Shown here in pieces: positions 1 to 4,767 of a stretch of 5,056 nucleotides of DNA (within the stretch, counting starts at the first letter, position 1; each line of letters opens with the position of its first letter). The position numbers were made by a program, and so were the translations under genes. Under the pieces are notes generated by a model. That model was not told where the DNA came from. It ran no database searches and was given only the letters and a program-made list of their open reading frames with translations. Source of the DNA: Deltaproteobacteria bacterium (GTDB taxonomy: Bacteria > Myxococcota_A > UBA796); the NCBI GenBank assembly GCA_002707085.1, contig PALY01000018.1, positions 40,016 through 45,071 of the forward strand, written 5' to 3'.

Positions 1-71
1 TGATCTGATTCAAAGTCCCACGTTACGACATCAAGGGCCAATGCATTGCTGAGCATGACGAGCCAGATCAT
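1..71 (-). CDS. Exported protein of unknown function, N-terminal fragment
   Basis: Only the first 23 codons lie inside the window; the gene continues past the left edge. The ATG (bases 71-69 on the minus strand) overlaps the TGA of the VWA lipoprotein gene in an ATGA arrangement, which suggests translational coupling. The visible protein begins MIWLVMLSNALA, a short hydrophobic signal peptide with a plausible Ala-Leu-Ala cleavage site, and continues LDVVTWDFESD. The Trp-Asp-Phe-Glu run just after the signal resembles the start of large secreted proteins that I associate with myxobacterial genomes, but this is an impression and no domain can be named from so little sequence. The n-region has no Lys or Arg. 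The second Met (residue 6) is an alternative start, but it would leave too short a signal. Confidence 0.6.
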   Translation of the reverse strand, partial: MIWLVMLSNALALDVVTWDFESD

Positions 72-1027
72 TGACGTGCCACTTCGTATCGCACAAGAAT
101 CTCGGCGTCAGGATCGGGGGGTGCATCGAACTCGATTGCTGGAGGGTTGAGTTGCAGGGTCCACCCCGAGTCAATCCGTTGTTCATTGACCTGGACACGG
201 ATGGTTTCTTCACTGGGTTCCGCTTGTAGGGGAAACAGAGTTTTCCATTCGACGCTTTGGTTTGCCAAGACAGTCATTACGGACTCAAAATCAGCATTGC
301 AGATGTTTCCTTGTGTTCCTCCTGATTGGTCGACAACATCGATGTATGTAGTTCCGGGTAGGGCTGTGCCTCCTTGTCCCACACACCCATGAGGTGATGG
401 GCCGACTACCGCAGAAAACGATGTGCTTTGGCCTGTAATGGCGGTTTGCTCCTCGAGAAACTCAAGGAAGCGTTCGGTTGCATTTGTCCCAAGAACCGCT
501 TCGCTATTGTCGTCTGAATCCGAGAAGACGACGATATGCAAGGCGGCATCATCCCTGCGAAATCCGCGATTTATTTCACTTAGTTCCGGACTTAGGGCAA
601 TGATGGCAGCTGCCAGTCCGGCTTCGGGTTGATGCCCCAACAAACCGACGTGTGCGGCATCTTGGAGTTCATCGACTGCATGTTCGCTACTGGATGTCAC
701 GACCCAAGGCGTACCCTGAAGAACCCCCGCATCATCGTCCAATACATCCGTGGTCACGATACCCGCATGCCAGTTGATGTTTTGATGGTTCAATGCGGCC
801 ACGAAACGATGCATCCCGTCCGCCAACATTTGATGTTCTTGAACCATGGAGCCTGTGTTGTCCACCACCCAAAGTACATCGACTTTTGGCGTAGGTGATT
901 GCTGAAATATTTCTTCGATAATGGTGGGGTCTTCTAATTGAGCGTCCTCATCATCGATTTGGAACTCTACACAGCCTGCCAACACACATAGAAGCGTCGC
1001 AATCGATGTTGGTACAAATGACTTCAT
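68..1027 (-). CDS. VWA-domain lipoprotein
   Basis: This encodes a predicted 319-residue envelope lipoprotein with a von Willebrand factor A-like domain, probably binding a metal ion and a protein partner outside the cytoplasm. Residues 1-19 (MKSFVPTSIATLLCVLAGC) form a lipoprotein signal with a good lipobox, LAGC, and acylated Cys19. The VWA core begins at about residue 48 with KVDVLWVVDNTGSM. The MIDAS motif reads D56-x-T58-x-S60, with Thr where Ser is usual. Other candidate metal-site residues are T93/D94 and D170 in VVFSDSDD. C215 and C243 could form a disulfide, a reasonable guess for an exported protein. The region after about residue 262 looks like a small separate beta domain. An upstream TTG at 1075 would extend the frame by 16 residues but would bury the lipoprotein signal, so ATG at 1027 is preferred although no clear Shine-Dalgarno precedes it. 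The ligand is unknown. Confidence 0.85.
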   Translation of the reverse strand: MKSFVPTSIATLLCVLAGCVEFQIDDEDAQLEDPTIIEEIFQQSPTPKVDVLWVVDNTGSMVQEHQMLADGMHRFVAALNHQNINWHAGIVTTDVLDDDAGVLQGTPWVVTSSSEHAVDELQDAAHVGLLGHQPEAGLAAAIIALSPELSEINRGFRRDDAALHIVVFSDSDDNSEAVLGTNATERFLEFLEEQTAITGQSTSFSAVVGPSPHGCVGQGGTALPGTTYIDVVDQSGGTQGNICNADFESVMTVLANQSVEWKTLFPLQAEPSEETIRVQVNEQRIDSGWTLQLNPPAIEFDAPPDPDAEILVRYEVARQ

Positions 1028-1075
1028 GGGTATCCGTGTGGGTATCGTCCGGACCTTAGGTGGGCTTAGGCACAA

Positions 1076-1103
1076 GGTATAAATTGATGTAAATCAAACG
1101 CAA
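1076..1103 (-). promoter_or_regulatory. Candidate promoter of the VWA lipoprotein gene
   Basis: On the minus strand TTGCGT at 1103-1098 and TATACC at 1081-1076 are spaced 16 bases apart and lie in the only AT-rich stretch ahead of the gene. They predict a start site near 1069 and a leader of about 40 bases. Each hexamer departs from consensus at two positions, so this is a tentative call. The leader carries the near-repeats CCTAAG (twice) and GATACCC (twice) with no evident ribosome binding site. Confidence 0.3.
1084..1097 (-). promoter_or_regulatory. FNR/CRP-family operator-like palindrome
   Basis: TTGATTTACATCAA (minus-strand reading) matches the FNR-type consensus TTGAT-N4-ATCAA at all ten fixed positions. 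It lies about 57-70 bases upstream of the VWA lipoprotein start. Directly around it, TTGCGT (1098-1103) and TATACC (1076-1081) could serve as -35 and -10 elements with 16 bases between them. That would place the palindrome inside the promoter spacer, a position typical of repression. If the site instead activates from -41.5, transcription would start near 1049, where only a weak -10 (around ACCTAA) is seen. No regulator gene is present in the window. Which family member binds, if any, is inference. Confidence 0.45.
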
Positions 1104-1105
1104 CG

Positions 1106-1198
1106 TCAACGTTCGCGCGGGTTCCAGCGCCAGGCTTCGATTTGATTGACCATTTCAGCATCTCGGTATTCCCGTTTCATGCGGATTCGACGAAAATC
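1106..1198 (-). pseudogene. In-frame C-terminal continuation of the small lipoprotein beyond TAG
   Basis: Directly after the TAG of the small lipoprotein gene (1201-1199), the same frame stays open for 30 codons to a TGA at 1108-1106. It encodes DFRRIRMKREYRDAEM followed by VNQIEAWRWNPRER. The stretch has an alternating polar/hydrophobic character and two Trp residues close together. It reads as a natural extension of the preceding beta-like segment RFSGEYRINNQ, so the TAG may be a recent nonsense change, a sequencing error, or a recoded codon. Its internal ATG at 1180 has no ribosome binding site, which argues against an independent small gene. Chance remains possible at this length. Confidence 0.4.
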
Positions 1199-1639
1199 CT
1201 ACTGGTTGTTGATCCGGTACTCTCCAGAGAATCGAATGGCTCCGCCTGTGTATGCGGGAAACCCGGCGCTTTGTAGTGCTTCGCGGCGCAGCATGGCTCT
1301 GGGGAGATCGATCTGAATCATGTAGATGACCTCATCTTTTATGCGGATGCGACCACGGATATATTGGATTTCCTTTCCTTGGCTTGCGCTAAGGAATCGG
1401 TGCCCTTGTCGTTGTCCCATTTGGTCGATGAGTTGATCTCGGACGGTTTCAAACCGTTTGCCTCCAAAATGACGCGCATCCACATACACGTCCGCAGGTT
1501 TGACATAAGGGGCTGGCGTTTTCGGCTGCTTCTTTTCTACAGAAGGTGCTGCCTTCAGGATCGGGCTTTCAGGGATCCCGCTGAGGACGGGTTCCGGTGG
1601 CGAACAAGCCATGGCGATGATGACGACCCATGAGTACAT
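1199..1639 (-). CDS. Small proline-rich putative lipoprotein of unknown function
   Basis: This encodes a 146-residue protein that I do not recognise as a named family. The N-terminus MYSWVVIIAMAC is a very short hydrophobic signal ending in a degenerate lipobox (Ala-Met-Ala-Cys12), with no basic residue before it. A low-complexity Pro/Lys linker follows (residues 13-48), as is common for lipoproteins tethered to a membrane. The folded part starts near residue 50 and includes HFGGKRFETVRDQLIDQMG (58-75), a likely amphipathic helix, then alternating strands such as EIQYIRGRIRIKDEVIYMI. No in-frame alternative start lies upstream before a stop, so ATG at 1639 is the only reasonable choice. No Shine-Dalgarno is visible. 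The gene is divergent from moaD with 37 bases between the starts. Its TAG stop may cut off a native C-terminus, because the same frame stays open for 30 protein-like codons beyond it. Confidence 0.7.
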   Translation of the reverse strand: MYSWVVIIAMACSPPEPVLSGIPESPILKAAPSVEKKQPKTPAPYVKPADVYVDARHFGGKRFETVRDQLIDQMGQRQGHRFLSASQGKEIQYIRGRIRIKDEVIYMIQIDLPRAMLRREALQSAGFPAYTGGAIRFSGEYRINNQ

Positions 1640-1645
1640 GTCTGA

Positions 1646-1651
1646 ATTGTA
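1646..1651 (-). promoter_or_regulatory. Possible -10 element for the small lipoprotein
   Basis: TACAAT on the minus strand differs from TATAAT at one base. It lies six bases before the ATG at 1639, so initiation at the usual distance would begin at or next to the start codon and give a leaderless mRNA. This agrees with the lack of a Shine-Dalgarno sequence. No convincing -35 hexamer is seen at the expected distance, so the call is weak. Confidence 0.25.
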
Positions 1652-1676
1652 TGCGGGATGAGGTTATTCGGCTCGC

Positions 1677-1913
1677 ATGCAAGTGCATGTACGCTATTTT
1701 GCAGTGCTTCGTGAGCGCGCAGGCAGGGGACATAGCTCCATTAACGTGGAGCAGGGAATCACTGTTGGTGAGCTATATCTATCTCTTTTCCCTCCAACCG
1801 AATTGGGCGTATTGCCTGTGATGTACGCGGTGAACCAACAATACGTGAAGTCTGATCACCTGCTGCGTGAAGGGGATGAGATTGGATTCATCCCACCGCT
1901 TGGGGGTGGGTGA
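1677..1913 (+). CDS. moaD: Molybdopterin synthase sulfur-carrier subunit MoaD
   Basis: This encodes a 78-residue ubiquitin-like sulfur carrier, close to the usual MoaD length. In this family the C-terminal Gly-Gly is adenylated by MoeB, converted to a thiocarboxylate, and supplies the dithiolene sulfurs of molybdopterin in the cytoplasm. The sequence shows the beta-grasp start MQVHVRYFAVLRERAG, then the central VMYAVNQQYV strand, and the hallmark tail DEIGFIPPLGGG ending in Gly-Gly at the stop. A stop codon 18 bases upstream in frame fixes ATG at 1677 as the start. A weak purine-rich stretch (GGGATGAGG, 1655-1663) lies about 13 bases ahead. The TGA overlaps the ATG of moaE by one base (TGATG), matching the 1:1 need for the two subunits. 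No moeB or moaABC is in view. Confidence 0.93.
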   Translation: MQVHVRYFAVLRERAGRGHSSINVEQGITVGELYLSLFPPTELGVLPVMYAVNQQYVKSDHLLREGDEIGFIPPLGGG

Positions 1914-2341
1914 TGGTTGTTTTGACCGATGAAAAATTGAAGGTACAACCTTTGGTCGACTGGGTGCGAAGGGATGAAGCCGGGGCCGTCATTGTTTTTG
2001 AAGGGGTCACGCGCAATCATCATGATGGTCGTGGTGTGGTTCACCTTGAGTACGAAGCTTACGGCGGTATGGCTGAAGCAGAAATGACCAGGATTTTGAA
2101 TGCTGCACACGAACAGTGGCCCGATGTGCAGATAGCGATGGCGCACCGGGTGGGCGTGGTTGGTGTGGGTGATGCGAGCGTTGTAATCGCTGTTTCTGCT
2201 CCTCATCGAGACACAGCATACGCAGCAAGCCGATTCTCAATTGACAGTCTGAAAGCCTCGGTTCCAATTTGGAAAAAGGAGGTTTATGCCGACGGTAGTG
2301 TCTGGAAAGCCAATTCAGAAGGGCAGGGCAACGATGGTTGA
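1913..2341 (+). CDS. moaE: Molybdopterin synthase catalytic subunit MoaE
   Basis: This encodes the large subunit of molybdopterin synthase, which converts cyclic pyranopterin monophosphate to molybdopterin using thiocarboxylated MoaD as sulfur donor, in a MoaD2-MoaE2 complex. At 142 residues it is close to the family's usual size of about 150. The expected active-site residues are present and collinear with E. coli MoaE at a constant offset of five: F29 and R34 in VFEGVTRN, H98-R99 in SAPHRD, K114 in SLK, and K121 in PIWKKE. The signature HRVGVVGVGD is at 78-87. ATG at 1913 overlaps the moaD stop; GTG at 1910 would add one residue and is the alternative. The 3' end overlaps trmB by eight bases when trmB starts at 2334. 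Confidence 0.95.
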   Translation: MVVLTDEKLKVQPLVDWVRRDEAGAVIVFEGVTRNHHDGRGVVHLEYEAYGGMAEAEMTRILNAAHEQWPDVQIAMAHRVGVVGVGDASVVIAVSAPHRDTAYAASRFSIDSLKASVPIWKKEVYADGSVWKANSEGQGNDG

Positions 2342-3038
2342 AAATAGAAAATATAAATTTCGGGGAAAAAAGCCGGAAGAATATTCCATGCCGGATCTCA
2401 ACCCACATTTAAAGTTGCACCGGAAGATGGTGCCGCCGGTCGTGGTTGCTGAAGAAGCACCTGGATTTAAGGGTAAATGGGGTCAAGCGTTTCCGAACCC
2501 AGATCAGCCGCTGCATCTTGAGATTGGTCCAGGCAATGGGTTCTACCTTGCGGGCATGGCGAAGCGACACCCTGACCTCAATTGGTTGGGCATTGAAATT
2601 AGGTTCAAACGAGTGGTGTTGGTGGCCAAGAAAATCAACGCCGCGGAAGCCACAAATGCTCGGATTGCTCGGTACGACGCATGGCAGCTTCAAGACTTAT
2701 TTGTAGACGGAGAATTGGACGGTCTTCACATCAACTTCCCCGACCCGTGGAAGCATCGCCGTGGCGAAAAACATCGTCTAATGCGGACGGAGTTGGCCGT
2801 GTGGGCCGCATCAGTCTTGAAGCCTGGAGGTGAGATCCGCATGAAGAGCGATCATCGTCCGAACTTGGAGCGCGTGGTGGACGCGTGTGCAGATTTACCG
2901 ATTTCGCTGGTTGATTTTATCGATGACATCGACAAGGTGGGAGCGCCATGGTCCGATGATTTGGTGACCAACTATCAGTCGAAATTTAATCTTCGAGGAG
3001 AGCCGATTTACGCGGCCTTGTTGCGTCGCGACGGCTAA
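2334..3038 (+). CDS. trmB: tRNA (guanine(46)-N7)-methyltransferase TrmB
   Basis: This encodes a class I SAM-dependent methyltransferase that forms N7-methylguanosine at position 46 in the variable loop of tRNA, in the cytoplasm. The 234-residue product is within the family range. The SAM-binding motif LEIGPGNG is at 62-69, GIEIRFKRV at 86-94, and the family hallmark NFPDPWKHRRGEKHR at 134-148. The C-terminal TNYQSKFNLRGEPIY at 212-226 corresponds to the conserved T-x-Y-E-x-K/R-F-x-x-G block with Gln for Glu. ATG at 2334 is preferred, with AGGG five bases upstream. An ATG at 2286 would add 16 residues. The strong AAGGAGG before it (2276-2282) is only three bases away and encodes the conserved Lys-Lys-Glu of MoaE, so it is probably coincidental. 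The gene follows moaDE closely, but its function is unrelated to molybdenum. Its 3' end overlaps the convergent surface-protein gene by 53 bases. Confidence 0.95.
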   Translation: MVENRKYKFRGKKPEEYSMPDLNPHLKLHRKMVPPVVVAEEAPGFKGKWGQAFPNPDQPLHLEIGPGNGFYLAGMAKRHPDLNWLGIEIRFKRVVLVAKKINAAEATNARIARYDAWQLQDLFVDGELDGLHINFPDPWKHRRGEKHRLMRTELAVWAASVLKPGGEIRMKSDHRPNLERVVDACADLPISLVDFIDDIDKVGAPWSDDLVTNYQSKFNLRGEPIYAALLRRDG

Positions 3039-4767
3039 ACGCGAACAGTCCAATCAACAGCCACCACAGACTGTTTCTATTTGGGGTGCTTGCGCATCCA
3101 CATGAGGTTTCTGTCACCCAATAGCCTTCGGCTTGGTGTGGATCTGTGCGCATTCTGTATTCGTACAAATTGGGCAGCCCGTCGTCGTCGGGGTCTTCGA
3201 ATGCATCATTTTTGTTTAGATCAAGCTGATACCTGCGCTCCCAGCGATCTCCCATTTGGTCGTGGTCGTCATCTCTTGGCATCGTAAATTGAATATTCTG
3301 GACGGGATGACTTTGGTCGATGTAGATGGGGGTCGACATCAACGGGTCGACTTCTCCGCGCCAGTAGCTAGGAACAAAGCCCGGATCGGTCTCGCAGTAG
3401 GGGGCGAACTGCACCTTTGCGTCCCAGTTTCCGTCGGGTATGCCGACAAGTGAAAAGTAGCCGTCTTTGTTGGCCGTTGCGATGAGAACGGTTCCAGGCA
3501 CATCCTCGTTGGATTCATTTTTTGGTGTTGTGAGAACAACCGCTGATCCTGGAATTGGAATTCCGTAGTCATCGACGATGTGGCCTTCAAGGGTGCTGGC
3601 TGGCGGCAGCTCAAATGTGTATGGACCGTTGTCTTGTTCTGCCTCGACAACGATGGTCTGTACTTCACCCGCTTCATTTCGAAGCCAGTCGTCTGGGTGG
3701 CCCGCATCACTGCCGTACACGAATACTTCATAGGTTCCACCATGAAGGCCACCCAGTATGACTTCGCCGAGTTCGTTGGTTTGATCTCCACGGCCTACGG
3801 TACGGGTATCGTTGTACAAGGTGACAGTTAGGCCGGAAAGGTCTCCGCCTGTGCGAGGCGCATTGCCTTCAAGATAGATCTGTACCGTTGCCTCCCAAGG
3901 CATTTCAATATCGAGGTTGGAGGCGATGTCGCCTTCATTGGGTACTTCTACGACTTCCGATGGTCGATCGTGGTCTGGAAGGTAAGTGTCGGCAAAGCCA
4001 TCGGCTGTGGCCCACGTCAGGACGTCTCCGGGGGGCAGTCCGATGATGGAGTAGTGGCCTGAAGTGTCTCCAGAGGTTTGAACCAGTTGGCCACTACCGT
4101 ACCCACGAACTGTCGCTTCATGGACTGGACCTTCAGGCCCCTGGACTGTGCCTTCAACCATGACTCCATCCAATAGTGTCCAAGTGGGCAGTGTTGGGTT
4201 TTCTGCGGAAGGAACCCAGGATGCGCTCTCGTTTTCGTACGTCCCTCCCCACCATTGAATCGGCCACCCACTTACGGCGGCTTGGAGTTGCCAATTCTCA
4301 TTATGTTCCAGCCCTTTGATGTGGAAAAGGCCTTCCGAGTCGGTCCAAGACTCTCTTGTGCCGGCACCGCTTTCGGTGTGCGCACGTACCCTGACACCCG
4401 ATAGCGGCGTAGCGTCAGAGTCTAGGATTGTGCCCCATATCTGGTCGCCCAGTGGCAGCGTGAGATCGGCGTGAACGGGTGTTGAACTAACGGTGAGGAT
4501 TTCACCATCACAATAGTGAAGATGGTCGGGGTAATACCGGGGTGTGTGTGGGTCATCACTGTCGGGTATGGCTGACACACGATACCGACCTTCCGGCAAC
4601 ATGGGGAAAGAGAACCTTCCATCTTCGCTGGTATTTGTGCGTATGGCCTGAAGACGCATGTTGATGGCCAACACTTCGGTATTGGCAAGGGGTGTTCCGT
4701 CTGCGCCACGAACCGTACCGGTGAGAGTTCCCGCGAAAGCATGGAAACTGAACAGCCAAATTACCAC
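2986..4767 (-). CDS. MYXO-CTERM surface protein with repeated carboxypeptidase-regulatory-like domains
   Basis: This encodes a 593-residue exported protein, predicted to be processed at the C-terminus and kept at the cell surface. MVIWLFSFHAFA is a short signal peptide. About five beta-sandwich units of the CarboxypepD regulatory/prealbumin-like type follow, at roughly 13-105, 107-200, 203-290, 293-387 and 392-496, each with the G-x-V/I...G-x-P-L-x-G/N pattern and several with DGRFSF-like strands. Residues 499-543 form an Asp-rich pair of calcium-binding-type repeats (DDDHDQMGDRWE; DPDDDGLPNLYEY). The tail has CGC at 556-558, a hydrophobic stretch SLWWLLIGLFAF and R579-R580, the MYXO-CTERM layout recognised by myxosortases. 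The start is GTG with a good Shine-Dalgarno (AAGGA, six-base spacer) and overlaps the upstream gene's stop by seven bases. Unusually, 13 residues follow the Arg pair. A structural or adhesive role is inference; no catalytic domain is seen. Confidence 0.88.
   Translation of the reverse strand: MVIWLFSFHAFAGTLTGTVRGADGTPLANTEVLAINMRLQAIRTNTSEDGRFSFPMLPEGRYRVSAIPDSDDPHTPRYYPDHLHYCDGEILTVSSTPVHADLTLPLGDQIWGTILDSDATPLSGVRVRAHTESGAGTRESWTDSEGLFHIKGLEHNENWQLQAAVSGWPIQWWGGTYENESASWVPSAENPTLPTWTLLDGVMVEGTVQGPEGPVHEATVRGYGSGQLVQTSGDTSGHYSIIGLPPGDVLTWATADGFADTYLPDHDRPSEVVEVPNEGDIASNLDIEMPWEATVQIYLEGNAPRTGGDLSGLTVTLYNDTRTVGRGDQTNELGEVILGGLHGGTYEVFVYGSDAGHPDDWLRNEAGEVQTIVVEAEQDNGPYTFELPPASTLEGHIVDDYGIPIPGSAVVLTTPKNESNEDVPGTVLIATANKDGYFSLVGIPDGNWDAKVQFAPYCETDPGFVPSYWRGEVDPLMSTPIYIDQSHPVQNIQFTMPRDDDHDQMGDRWERRYQLDLNKNDAFEDPDDDGLPNLYEYRMRTDPHQAEGYWVTETSCGCASTPNRNSLWWLLIGLFAFSRRDATRPRKSALLED
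3024..3033. repeat. 10-bp palindrome coding Arg-Arg-Asp on both strands
   Basis: CGTCGCGACG is a perfect palindrome within the convergent overlap. On the plus strand it encodes R231-R232-D233 near the end of TrmB, and on the minus strand R579-R580-D581 of the surface protein, where the Arg pair closes the sorting signal. It has no following T-run, so it is not an intrinsic terminator as seen. Confidence 0.7.
3028..3102 (-). other. MYXO-CTERM C-terminal sorting signal
   Basis: This part of the surface-protein gene codes for residues 556-580: Cys-Gly-Cys, a short Ser/Asn/Pro spacer, a Trp/Leu-rich membrane segment of about 12 residues, and Arg-Arg. This tripartite order defines MYXO-CTERM proteins in Myxococcota, where cleavage is thought to occur at the Gly-Cys. 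It is the best lineage marker in the window. No myxosortase gene is present here. Confidence 0.75.

Noticed and set aside
1028..1070. Direct repeats CCTAAG and GATACCC in the VWA leader as regulatory iterons
   Set aside because: Each occurs only twice over six or seven bases, which is not enough to distinguish from chance.
1106..1180. Independent 24-codon small ORF starting at the ATG at 1180 on the minus strand
   Set aside because: No ribosome binding site precedes it, and the protein-like sequence starts before the ATG, in frame with the lipoprotein, so a C-terminal continuation explains it better.
1364..1633. Open frame of 89 codons on the plus strand opposite the small lipoprotein
   Set aside because: It is the antisense shadow of the lipoprotein gene and has no domain, signal or ribosome binding site that favours it.
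2286..2333. TrmB starting at ATG 2286 behind a strong AAGGAGG
   Set aside because: The spacing is only three bases and the purine run encodes the conserved Lys-Lys-Glu of MoaE; the 16 extra residues show no family resemblance. It is kept only as an alternative.
3024..3033. Intrinsic terminator between trmB and the surface protein
   Set aside because: The palindrome is only ten bases, has no loop and no T-run on either strand.
3339..3791. Open frame of 150 codons in another minus-strand frame
   Set aside because: It lies wholly inside the surface-protein gene, whose domain repeats make the longer frame clearly the real one.
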